In this document: positions 44,401 through 55,373 of the stretch, in pieces
Position numbering within the stretch: position 1 is the stretch's first letter
Layout of the letters: every line of letters starts with the position of its first letter
Assembly: GCA_963920765.1 (NCBI GenBank)
Contig: OY987242.1
Location: 31,334,002-31,398,001 of the forward strand
Length of the DNA stretch: 64,000 nt
Reading direction: 5' to 3'
DNA from: Ulota crispa
Taxonomy: Eukaryota > Streptophyta > Bryopsida > Orthotrichales > Orthotrichaceae
Position numbers and translations under genes: made by a program
The notes under the pieces: generated by a model
Databases searched by the model: none
What the model was told of the DNA's origin: nothing
What the model saw: the letters and a program-made list of their open reading frames with translations, nothing else

Positions 44401-46105
44401 TCAGAATTTCCAAGTTGGCTTTATGTGATAAACTTCTAGTTCCTATGTTTTATTCAAGGGAAAAAACACAAGTGAAAACAACAACTCAAGATCAAACACA
44501 ATGCGCGGCCTTTTGGAGCCCTGGCATGTCTCAATTCTAGCCTTACATTGATTCAATCATTTGGTATCAACTCCAAGGTCTCCACATTGGAAGTATAGGA
44601 TGAATCGTTTATAAATCATTTTATTGCTCAAAAAGCAAGCCAAGACATGTTTTTGACTTCAAGGGGTTTGATTAACTAAAAATCGAAGGCCAACTTGAGA
44701 AAATGAGGTCATTGTTATGTTTAGGTGAAATTAAAACTATACTGATGTAACCTGTTTATTCGAATAGGCAACGTTGTTGCAAAGAACTAACAAATCAGTG
44801 GTTCTTGCTTGGGTCTTTGGCTCTGTTACTCTCTTCTAAAGTTTTCAAGGCTTGTAGTGACAATTCAAACTTTAGAGCATATACTTTTACCTCTAAGCAT
44901 TCAAAGAGCCCAATATGGTCAAAGGGGTGCTTGAAGGTGTGAAAGTACACAAAAGAGGCATTTTTAGTTCAAATTTTGGTCTATCACTCAAGTTTAAATG
45001 GAGTCCATGGTTTCAACAAAAATTTCTAATTGGCTTATTGTTCCTTGAAGCGCATGCTTTGCTCTAGATTCTACAAGGAATATGGAAAATATTCTTTTTT
45101 TTCAACAATTAGGAGAAGAATGTTTTTGGGCAATCGAAGGGAGCGGCTTAGAGAGTGGATGGGGTGGGTGCTCCCATGTCTTGTATTGTACAAGGGAGAA
45201 GTTTGATGATGTGTCACACTTTTTCTTCTTGATTTGGGTAAGGTTTTTGCAGCTCTAAAGTTAGGAGCTAATGGAATCTAGAGTTACTTTGAGTGACCAT
45301 AACGTTTGGAGTTTTTATCCATTTGTGGAGTTTTTTTTTCCATCAAGTACACCTAAACACAATCTCATGGGATCAGCCATTAGGTAAATCCTTTTTTAGG
45401 GGAAAAATTACATTAAAGTTCAAAATCCGTATTTTGAATTGCTGCTCAAATTGGCAAATACAAGATTCTCAACGGTGGGGATTCTATAAATTTACTTGGA
45501 TTTGAAATCGTATTGGTTAAAACATTTGATCTATAATTGGGTATAGAATGACTGGTTCAGATTATGTGATTATTTGTCCAACTTTCTAAAAACTCATGGA
45601 ATATGTTGAACGTTTCATATTACAGTTATGCTGATTTTTCTTAGCAAGACGCTTAAGGGTTAAACAAATTCAAGTGAATAGGCCCATCCTATTCTTAACC
45701 GTTTGAGTTTTTAAGATAATTCTTGAGACTGTAATTGAGTTTTTGAAAATTTGGATTGTCCTCAAGTTTTAATGTCCTCAACTCGTACTGTAAAGTGGTC
45801 CTAACACTCCAGTCTTCACAAGTTGATTAGCAGTTCATTTATTTGGAGGTCTTTTTGCTAAATTTAGCCACAATTGCAACTCTTCCTAAATAATCACCAA
45901 TGTTTTGCGGTAGATTCAATCATGGCGTTCTTTTTTCTATTATTAAAAATAGGACACACCTCCATGTTTCTCCAAATCCCCTCTTTCTATCATAGGGTGG
46001 AAATGCTCCATCTTTTTATCAGGGAAAAAATCAACAGAAATTTGCTTCTACTTTAAAATTGCTTAATTTTATCTGATATAGTCACTGTACACTTGCTTAG
46101 AGTCC
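41460..46105. other. Unassigned 4.6-kb stretch
   Basis: No gene or clear element. The longest frame (41851-42258, -, 135 codons) has no domain I recognise. A loose inverted similarity exists between about 43179-43250 and 43560-43650 (GAAAAATA(C/T)...TTTTCAAAA type). An isolated TTAA end (GACGCTTAAGGGTTAA) is at 45649-45664. The rest appears unique. Confidence 0.4.
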
Positions 46106-47044
46106 TTAACCCCTTAAGGACCAAGCTCTTTTTTCTATGAAAATCATTAAAAATTGTCATTTTTAGGAGGATTAGTAAAAAGGGATTTTATGTTTTGTTT
46201 TTGGGAACTCCAATCGTGAGATCTTGCCTTAGACTAGACGAGGTACTTGTGGGAAAAAAATCAGCTCATTCCAGATGGAGAGGAGTGAGATATTTATGTC
46301 TAAAGCAAAATAAAAAGTTTTTTTCCATGCTGCCTAAAAATTTCAAAAGCCTCTGACCACTCTTATAACAAAAAAATTGCTCTACCCAAAGTTGCGCTTT
46401 ATTTTTCCCATGTAAGAGATCAAGTTAGGTGTGTGTGGGAGAATTTCCAAATCAATATGAACTACACAACACATGGGAAAAATCAATAAGTAAAAAGAAG
46501 TAGGGAATGAGTCAAAACACTAAATTATTTAAATTTTAATAATTGAAATGAAAAATGCTAATCCCAACGGTTCTAATGTTGCGATAAACAATCCTCTTCC
46601 TTTGGTTTAATTGTTTTTCCAAAATATTGAAAATTGAGTAAAATAAAGGACTTCAAAGTTTATTTTAGAGTAGAGAATCCGAAACTGCTTGTAAACAAAA
46701 ACTCCTCAAAACTTTCCCGTCATTAATTGAAGTTGAATGATTCAAAGCTTCTCACGTACAAAAAAAATCTAAAAAACCAATTTCAAACTTTTATTTTAAA
46801 AAATGTAATTTTTAAAGAAGTTTTTGGGCTGCCCAAACTGGCAGTCCTCCCAAAATTTGCATAAATTCATGCATAACTTCTTCATCAAATGTCAAAATGC
46901 AGAAAAAATTAGATGTCCACATAGATTTTTGAATTCCCCACCTTCGATAAAATTTTCAAAAAATCACACAAAGTAGTTTAGCCATAGGTACGTGCCCAAA
47001 GTCCAAATTGTCCCCCGAAGGGACAATGGTCCTTTAGGGGTTAA
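46106..47044 (-). mobile_element. TTAA MITE family E, copy 2 (939 bp, inverted)
   Basis: Left end TTAACCCCTTAAGGACCAAG; right end GGTCCTTTAGGGGTTAA, both with intact TTAA. Reverse complement of 20439-21361 throughout, e.g. TTTATTTTAGAGTAGAGAAT. Non-coding. Confidence 0.88.
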
Positions 47045-47104
47045 ATCAAAGTATTCAAACTTTCCAAAACTAGTCTTCTTGTCTTCTTTCTATAATAGAA
47101 CAGG

Positions 47105-47285
47105 GTGTTTGTATGTATGTATTAGTTAAGAGGGGGTTGCATGAAAAAATTGCACATGGGCCATGGGGGGCATGCATGGGGCCATGGGGGGTTGATAAAA
47201 ATTAAGAGGGGGCTCCATGATAAAATGTCTGTATGTATGTATGGGTTGAGGCATGCATGAGGCCATGGGGGGTGATAAAAATAAT
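47105..47285. repeat. Imperfect tandem repeat rich in GGCCATGGGGGG
   Basis: TGTATGTATGTAT...GGGCCATGGGGGGCATGCATGG is followed by a second, shorter unit with the same parts (GTCTGTATGTATGTATGGG and GGCCATGGGGGG). The G-runs stand out in the AT-rich surroundings. No coding frame. Confidence 0.7.
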
Positions 47286-47384
47286 CACAAAAAGTTCTCG
47301 GATTGATATCTCACTTGTCACACATTAAAAAAATGATTAAAAGAAGCCTCACCCATCATACATTAAAAAAAAAAGATTAAAAAA

Positions 47385-47790
47385 GGGAATTGATATGTGC
47401 ACACCGAGGTTGATATTTGCACACCCCCTTGGGAGGTAAATTGTAGATTTCTACCATCAAAAAGCTGAATTTGAGAATTTTAAATTCAAATTTGGAGTTA
47501 GAGACCATGGTTTAGAACCATAAAAAAGTTTGCAATTGAACAACACCCAATGAAAATGCTTATCTTTTTTTACAAACAAAAGTAAAAGTAACACTTTTTT
47601 CCCTAGCTAAGCTTTTTCACTGAGTGTTGTTTAATTGCAACTTTTTTTATGATTCTAGAGTAAACCATGGTCTCCAACTCCAAATCTGAATTCAAAATTC
47701 TCAAATTCAACTTTTTGATGGTAGAAATCTACAAGTTACCTCCCAAGGGGGTGTGCAAATATCAACCCCACTATGCACATATCAATTCCC
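47385..47790. mobile_element. Foldback MITE with ~180-bp arms (406 bp)
   Basis: The arms pair from the very ends: GGGAATTGATATGTGCA on the left, TGCACATATCAATTCCC on the right. Pairing continues through GTTGATATTTGCACACCCCC, TAGATTTCTACCATCAAAAA and AGAGACCATGGTTTA, leaving a short loop near 47570-47600. TTAAAAAA flanks both ends (47377-47384, 47791-47798), a likely 8-bp target duplication, although A-rich DNA makes it less certain. The superfamily could be hAT-like by duplication length; no coding capacity. Confidence 0.85.
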
Positions 47791-48038
47791 TTAAAAAAAT
47801 GATTAGCCTCACCTATCACAAAAATCATCAAAATAAGCAAAAAATGATTAAAATAAGCGACAACATGATGTGATTAAGCAAGCAAGACCAAATCAAAATA
47901 AATGAAACAATAAGCGTGATTAAAATAAACAATTAAAATAAACAACAAACAAATCATGATTAAAGCCTTCACCCTTAACTTATGTGTTTGAAGTGGACTC
48001 GAAGGGTGCACAAGTCCAATAGTAGTAAAATATTAATG

Positions 48039-48048
48039 CATGTGTCTA
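48039..48048. repeat. Target-site duplication of the 6.9-kb element, left
   Basis: CATGTGTCTA directly before the left TIR; the identical sequence is at 54989-54998 directly after the right TIR. Confidence 0.75.
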
Positions 48049-50164
48049 GAGGAATGCTATTTTGTGAGGAGTGAGCCAGGAGCCGTGAGCCATGAGCATG
48101 GATTTTGAAGAATTTTTATTAGTTTATCTATAACCATGTGAAAAGGGACCTAAAACCGTGTACTAAACATTGTCAAAATGAAGGTGAATTATGTACAGCT
48201 TGCATATATTAAATAATTTCCAAGAGCAATATGTAATAACAAATAGGTACATATGAACTAAGAATTGAATAGGAAATTCTCAGCTTAAACTATTATTAGA
48301 ATGAAGATTGAAAGATTTCAAAACCAAAAAAAGTAATTATAATATGTAAAGCCATTAAAATAAAGAAAAAACAACATATGTACAGAGAAACCATCAATAC
48401 ACATAGAGATATATTAGAATAAAAATTAGGGTAATCATTTGATTTGAAGAGACAATATCATCTAAATACACATTGTAAAAAACATAGATAAGTCAAGAAT
48501 AGAAACTTGTATTTAGATGAATAAAAATGGGCATGAAAACAAAACAATAATATAAATGAAGAAGAGTTTAAAAAGTATTTACAACATACCAAATTCAAGC
48601 AATCCATTTGAAGAATTGACAATTCTTTGAAATCCACAATAGAGTAACTCAAAGGTATAAAAGGAAATGAGGAAGTTTGTAAATCACTATCACTAATATC
48701 TAAAACAAACATCAAATCTTTTGCTTGAATTTTTTAATTAAAGATGTCTACATAATGCCGGACATCCACATTTCCTTGATAATGCCATGGTAGCCAAATT
48801 GCACCACTAGTCGTCACCAACATTTGAGTCACATTAATAGCATACGTAGATAACTAAAAATACAACTTAAGACTAGCACTGCAAAAAGAATGCTCAATTT
48901 GAGAATTAGAAGGCTTAGCCTTCATACCTAAGTTGCAAATCAAGGACAAAACATCTATTAACATGAAACGACAAAGATAAAAACACAATATAAAGAAAAT
49001 ATCATATTAACAAAAAGAAGGCAAACCTACATATAGAAATGGTTGTAAACAACAAGTAGAAAAATACTAGTAATCTCTTTAATTTGCATCTAAATTTTTG
49101 AAATTGATTAAAGAATCCACTTGCTACCTTTTAGCAGAATCAGGAACAAAGATGTATCTAAATGCAATATGATGTTAGGGAAGATGACCTTGTCAAATTG
49201 CAATGCAACTAATTGCCTCTAACAAATTATTCTTTGTAATCCAAAGAAATCTCCATGCTTCCATATTTGATAAACCACAACTGTTTTTTATACCATTTTT
49301 GTTTATGATTGAGAAATAGAATATAATAGTGCTCAAACAATACCTATGAGCAAAATCTCCCTCCAATCTTTTGATATATATTAACAATGTAGAATAAACA
49401 AGAGGAAGATTGATAATTCACCACAAAGGGATACCACACTTGGATAAAGCATGTGGATGTATACTCAAGTCTTCATTGGCCTACACAATATTTATTTGCT
49501 TTTTGAAGTACAATTTGTTCTCCCTAACAATTAATCTCACAACATGCATATAATCCTTAGCCAGAAGGCCATATGGTACTATATTTGGTACATGTCTAAC
49601 TGCTAACAATGCAACCATCTTGTCCATGTAATTTGCAAGAGTTTGCAATTTAGAATGAAAATTTTAGGAACAACATTTTTATCAACAACAAAAAGTCATC
49701 AATGAACTACTCAAATTTTAAAACATGATGCATATGAAGGACACAAGAGCAAAGTTGAACAAGTATAGCATAAGGTATCATATAAAAAAACTCTAAAATC
49801 AAAACCAAATGTCATGCAACCTTTGAAATGTATAATATCAATGCATTTTCAAACTAATAGGTGAAATAATACCAATTGATGATGATCAAATACAAATCTA
49901 GCTAAAATTACAAAAGTGGCTATAAATCATATTGTTTTTGGTTAATAATATCAAAGTGTCAGCATCTACATATTACACATTTAACATAGATAATGCAAAA
50001 GTACAATACTCTTGAAGACATAATTATCACAACAAGAATTGCAAAGATATAATCAAAAATAGTTCTCACAAGCAAAATTGAGGCATTCCAAAATTGAGCA
50101 AGAATGATTCATCTTAAAACACCTTATTTATACAAGCCTAAATGCAAAAAAAAATGAAAAGTCA

Positions 50165-52115
50165 TTTCTTTGGACATCTAGCCAAGCCTTTTGCATTAAA
50201 AGGCTTGCTTGTGGAAGTTAGAAAGATTGCTTGCTAGGAGGTGGAGCCATGCAACAAGCATTCTGCAAACAAAGAAAAACCAACTTACTACCTCACAATC
50301 ACTTGCACTTTTCTTCTCCAAGCTTGCACTTGCCATTGCATAATCTCACTATTGCCTCTCTAAAATCTTCATTTGACAAAAATTGAACCTCCATAAATAT
50401 TTGTTTCTTGCAACCTCACAAGCTCAAGAACCAAAAATATGATCCTTCAAAACTTCTAGCCAAGCCCTTCGCCTCTAAAAGCTTGCTCTTGGATGCCAAG
50501 GAGATTGCTCACCAAGAGGCAAACCCGTGTAGTAAGTACCTTACAAACAACAAAAACTAGCTTACCACCTCAAAAACTCTTGCACTTGTGCTCTAGGAGA
50601 TTGCACTCACCCTAGGAAAACCTCACTACTGCCTCTCCACAACCTACCCATAACATAGAACAAGCCTCTTTAAACATATGTTTGCTACAACTTTATGAGT
50701 TGGTGATCAAGTAATACAATCTCATTGGGACCTCCAACCAAAGCATTTGGATCCGAAGGCTTGCTTCCAAGTGCCAAGGAAAACGCTTTAATACAAAAAA
50801 TGCAGTCTCCTTGGGACCTCCAGCCAAAGCCTTCAGATCCAAAGGCTTGCTTCTAAGCGCCAAGGAGATTGCTAACTACAAAAAATACGATCCCCTTGGG
50901 ACCTCCAGCCAAAGCCTTCAAATCCGAAGGCTTATTTCCAAGCACCAAGGAGATTGCTACCTCCAAAAATTTGGAACCCCAAAGGCTTGCTTCCAAGCGC
51001 CAAGAAGATCATTTGCTAGGATATGAAGCTGCATAGCAAACATTAAAAAAAAATCACCACCTCACTTACCTTGCACTTGCCTTTGCCCTTGTACAATTTT
51101 ATAACAACACTACAACCTCCCACAACACAAATGGGGCCCACTTTAACAACTGTCTGTTGCAACCTAAGATGCTGGAAGCAAAAAATACAATCTCCTTGGA
51201 ACCTATAGCTAAAGCTTTGGATCCGAAGGCTTTGGCTGGAGGTCCCAAGAAGATCACTTACTACAAAAAAATACGGTTTCTTTGGGACCTCTAGCCAAAG
51301 CCTTTGGATCCAAAGGCTTGCTTCCAAGCACCAAAGAGATTGCTTAATACAAAAAATGCAATCCCCTTGGGGCCTCTAGCCAAAGCCTTTGAATTCAAAG
51401 GCTTGTTTCCAAGCGCCAGGGAGATTGCTTACTAGGAGATGGAGCCGCATGGCAAGCACCAAAATAGTTCACTACCTCACTGACCTTGCACTTGCCGTTG
51501 CACAACTTCACAACAATACCACAACTTTTTGGCAAGCCCTTTTTAATGCTTGCATGTTGCAACCTGCAAGTAAGCAAGCAAAATCACGCCAATCAAAATA
51601 AAAAGTAACAACAATCAAGCAACAATCGAACAATAGTAACATACAAAAAACAAAAATATAAATAAAAACAAAAACAAATATAGAAATAGACAACAAATAA
51701 ATAAGACAAACCAAAAAATAAGTTTGCAATGCTCTTGAAATCCAATGCATTGGAACAACTAGTTGTTATACTTCACATTCCTCTACCAGAATTCGAAGCT
51801 CTTTTTCCACTTATTTTTATAGTTTTTCCTTTTATTTTTTTCTTTGAGTGGAGGGGGGCAGGGGTGATAAAAGAGCCTTAGCCTAACACCATTGAAAGAT
51901 CTCAAGATGGAGAGGGTGTGATTCACTCGAATCCAACATGACTACGCCGGGGTCACTCCAACAAATTTAAGCCAACCAGAAAAAAACGAGAAAAAAACAA
52001 TAGAAAAGCAAGTAATAATGACAAAATTAAGATGCCAATTTAGTCTCCCAGGACCTCTAGCCAAATGCTTCGGAGCCAAAGGCTTGCTCCTGAGGGCCAG
52101 AGGAGATCGCTCGCT
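50165..52115. repeat. Array of hairpin-forming ~85-bp units
   Basis: Units contain CCTTGGGACCTC, AGCCAAAGCCTT, a centre near GGATCC, AAGGCTTGCTTCCAAG and GCCAAGGAGATTGCT, then ACTACAAAAAATAC as spacer. AATCTCCTTGG pairs with CCAAGGAGATT and AAGCCTTCGG with CCGAAGGCTT, so each unit folds back on itself. Well-spaced copies begin near 50721, 50807, 50892 (block 1) and 51192, 51277, 51363 (block 2), at a period of 85-86. Diverged copies occur near 50172, 50452, 50970 and 52045. Between blocks a second motif recurs (GGAG(A/G)TGGAGCC...TTGCACTTGCC). The GC content exceeds the surroundings. Confidence 0.85.
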
Positions 52116-52249
52116 GGAAGAAGGCCCTCTCTTGCGGACAACAATTTTGGTATTCAAAAGATTTGGAAGCATTTTAAAGGTAAAGATTTGATTGTTTTAA
52201 GGTTTTCTTTTGAGAATTTATTGTTTAAAATTAATTTCCAAGTTCAAAT

Positions 52250-53132
52250 TTAACCCCTAAAGTCATGTTGTTCCCTTGGGGGACAAATGAAATTTTGGGC
52301 AGGTATTTACAGCCTCAATTATTGTCCTAATTTTTTTTAAAATAGAAAAACACATTAGCATTTGGAGAATATAATTTTTATTCTAGTCTATGCCCGGGAG
52401 CAAAAGTTATGTCCAGATAAGCAAAAATTTATGGAGATTGGGCAGAATTTTTTTTACAAAAGCCTTTATTTATTTATTTGTTCTCATAGGTTATAGTTTT
52501 TTCTACATCTGAAGCTTTTATTCATTCAATTTGGACTAGTTATGAGAAAGCTACAAACAATCTTGTTTTTCAGGCAATTCAAGCATCTATTCATTTTTTA
52601 GTGCAAGTTTAACATTTTTCAAAAAATTTGTTGCGAAGGGTGAAGTTTGCTTTCTAAAATAATCTCACCATTGTGATTATTGTGTTTCAATTCAATTGCA
52701 AGCTTATTAACATTTTAAGTTTTTGTTCAATCTCATACCAATTTCTACCTTATGTTTTTATAAGAATTAAAATTAGGTACTTTTTGTTTTGATTTTTTCC
52801 AAAGATTCTCAACTCAATTCTCCATCATAAAAAAATAAACCTTGAAAGTCTGTGGTGCAAAAAAATTAAGTAAAAAACGTACAAAGTCAAATAATCTAGT
52901 CATGCAAAGTGCAAAAAAGTTTGCTTTTTACACTTTAAACGCAAATATCTTGCAATTAGTGTGGTCAAAGTTTTTGAATTTGTTTTTGCACATTCTTATA
53001 CTAGTCTAGTACAAGATCCTATGGTTAGATATGCAAAAAGAACAATTTTCAAACTTTTTTGCTCTTTGCCATAGAAGTGGCAGTTTTAAGTGTCTTTTGA
53101 CAAAATAAAGGCCCCATGGCTTCAGGGGTTAG
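52250..53132 (+). mobile_element. TTAA MITE family D, copy 3 (883 bp)
   Basis: Left end TTAACCCCTAAAGTCATG; right end GGCTTCAGGGGTTAG, with the last TTAA mutated to TTAG. Collinear with 6515-7437. It lies inside the 6.9-kb Mutator-like element, so it was inserted there later or carried along. A further TTAGGGGTTAA end at 53400-53410 may belong to another, unpaired element. Confidence 0.85.
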
Positions 53133-53410
53133 TATCCTTGATACCTTGTTCCAATTGTTCTTAGTGGATGCTAAATTGCAAGGATACCTTTTGCGCACCA
53201 AATAGTATTGTGAACATTGTCACTAAACAACCTTTGATAAGCTGCCACATTGGAAAGGCGTGCATCAAATTGAGAATAAAATCAAAATTTCTCTTGGGCA
53301 CTCTCTTGGGCAGTGAGCCACTGAGGGCACTTCCATTAAAAATTCATCATCTAATAAACTCCAAATGTGTTTTAGAGCCAGTCTCACTCGGATTATCATT
53401 TAGGGGTTAA

Positions 53411-54880
53411 TATTATAGTGTTGACCATTGAATATGAAACCAAGTCATTTGGTAACCAGGTTGATTACTAAAGAACAAAGTTTCTATGTGGATAACATGT
53501 TTCATGTGATTTTTGCAATTACTCCATAAAAGTGCTTCAAAAAAATGCCTTGAGTCATGGTTCAAACATTCATGATGTTCTATGTAAGACTCATTTGATC
53601 TTGTTACATAATCAACAATTTCATGGCCATGCTACAAAGCTTTAAAATTCTAAGAAGACAATTACATTAGTATTGCAATTAAAGTTGATAAGTTTATAAT
53701 GTTTTGCTTACTTGGTCTTCTGAATTTTACTAATCCAACTAAGCATGTAAGCAGTGGGTGCACTATAATCATTCGCACTTTATAGTAGTTTGTACATTGG
53801 ATATGAGCAATGATATTTTTGAGCAATGAGCAATGATGTTTTCATATGCTTCATCTTTTAGTTTTTCCAGAAGTGAAGTGACTTTTAATGGTTCCTACAT
53901 TGCATAATTGCATTTAAATACTATTGAATTTGGAATTGGCTTCCCTAGTTTGATTCACTAAATCATTTTAGTTCTTTGAACTTCTAGTCTTTTTTAAGAT
54001 TACTTATTCCTTATTTGAGTAAGTTGACTAAATATGATTTGATTTTTTCTTTGAATTTGTCTTATACCTATTTTTCTATTTGCTTCACACTAGTTAGATT
54101 GCAAATTTTGTTATATAATTGATGTGTTTTGAGTTGATGTCCAACAATCAAAGTCTTGATTTGTTGAACCCTAGATTGTCCTACATTGTCTTTTTGTCCT
54201 TTAAAAAAAATCTCATTTGTATAGTAGAATAGGATTGGTGAAGCCGTGAAGGGCTACCAAAAGAGGATAAACCACAATATTATTAATTTGGGAAAAAAAT
54301 CTAATTTTGGGACTTTTGAAATTTTCATGTTTAAGAAGTTTACAATGATTTGGAATGAATTTTATGATGATCTCTTCAAGATCTTGCATCAATGAAGAAA
54401 CATCTTAAAATAAATATCTATAAATTCACTTTAATTCATCAAAATATTCTAAAAAAAAAATTATATCCCCAAAAATTGATTTTGGGAAAGAGGATTTTCT
54501 ACTTTTATATGTCATAAGTAATGTTTAGATTTTTCTAACAACTAATTAGAGTCAATATTGAACCTCTTATTGAATTTTGACCCAAAGGCTCCCAAAATGT
54601 TTACCAAAACTTTGCTTGTATTTTCAAAGTGTGTTTGCTCTTTTATTTTTCCTCAATATTTTCATGTAATAACTTTAGTATGTATTAATAGTTTGGATCA
54701 CTTATAATAATTAGCTTTGTGGAATTGATTACATTTTTCTGCAATAGATTTGATTTTTTAGCCAATATTTATTTCATTTTGCTTGGTCATAGGGCCTTCA
54801 ATTGCTATGGTTTTAGAAAAATGTTTACTACCTTTGGACTAAAAAAAATTGTTCACTTTTTTAACAAACTATTTTTACTT
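53411..54880. other. Unassigned DNA inside the 6.9-kb element
   Basis: No gene or internal repeat recognised up to the right TIR of the element. The 96-codon frame beginning at 54719 overlaps the TIR and has no domain. Confidence 0.4.
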
Positions 54881-55070
54881 TTTCCTATCTTTTTTCCTTT
54901 GATTTTGAGCCAAAAACAACTTTATGCTCAAAATTCCCGGCTCATTGCTCATGGCTCATGGCTCTACGCTCACGACATAGCTTCCCTCCATGTGTCTATC
55001 CCAATGTAAAAAATTCAAGTGAAAAAATGCAACTTTTGATTGACTCTAAAACATGGCTTTTTTAAATTTA

Positions 55071-55366
55071 GGGATAGTTCCATGGATACCTCTCAAGTTT
55101 GCATTATTTTCATAGATACCTCTGTTTTTTCAAGGATTTCACAAATATCCTTGGATGCTTTTTGTTGTTGTGCATGTCACTTCCTTCACCCTTTGTGCGC
55201 ACAATACTTCTTTCTTGTTATGCGTTTGCACAAAGGAAGAAGGGAAGTGACATGCACAACAAAACAAACACTTGTAAATTTTGATCCAAAGATATTTGTG
55301 CAATTTCTAAAAAAGCAAGAGATCTATGCAAATGCTGCAAACTTGAAAGGTATCCATGAAAATTTC
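55071..55366. mobile_element. Foldback MITE family L, copy 2
   Basis: The left arm carries CATGGATACCTCTCAAGTTT and the right arm the inverse, AAACTTGAAAGGTATCCATG. The inner parts (GATTTCACAAATATCCTTGGA and TCCAAAGATATTTGTGCAAT) pair too. The middle has a second inverted pair, GTGCATGTCACTTCC and GGAAGTGACATGCAC. Related to 17993-18318. It ends a few bases before the left TTAG of family I copy 2. Open frames here are shadows of the palindrome. Confidence 0.78.
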
Positions 55367-55373
55367 CTATTTC

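Larger units (their letters stand above)
48049..54988. mobile_element. 6.9-kb Mutator-like element, non-coding interior
   Basis: The left end is GAGGAATGCTATTTTGTGAG followed by GAGCC/TGAGC repeats. The right end, inverted, is GAGGGAAGCTATGTCGTGAG followed by similar ATGAGCC repeats. Identical CATGTGTCTA copies flank it exactly (48039-48048 and 54989-54998). Long TIRs and a 9-11 bp duplication are typical of Mutator-like elements. Inside lie a hairpin array (50.7-51.4 kb), a family-D element (52250-53132) and AT-rich DNA. No transposase (MURA, zinc finger) was recognised. Short open stretches on the - strand at 48.46-49.39 kb are unassigned and could be captured or decayed coding DNA. Confidence 0.7.

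Noticed and set aside
50165..52115. CRISPR-like array
   Set aside because: Eukaryotic context, units diverged and self-complementary with no unique spacers between identical repeats.
53129..53410. Separate TTAA element (J) right of family D copy 3
   Set aside because: The right end TTAGGGGTTAA is clear, but the left end at 53129 does not match it as an inverted repeat.
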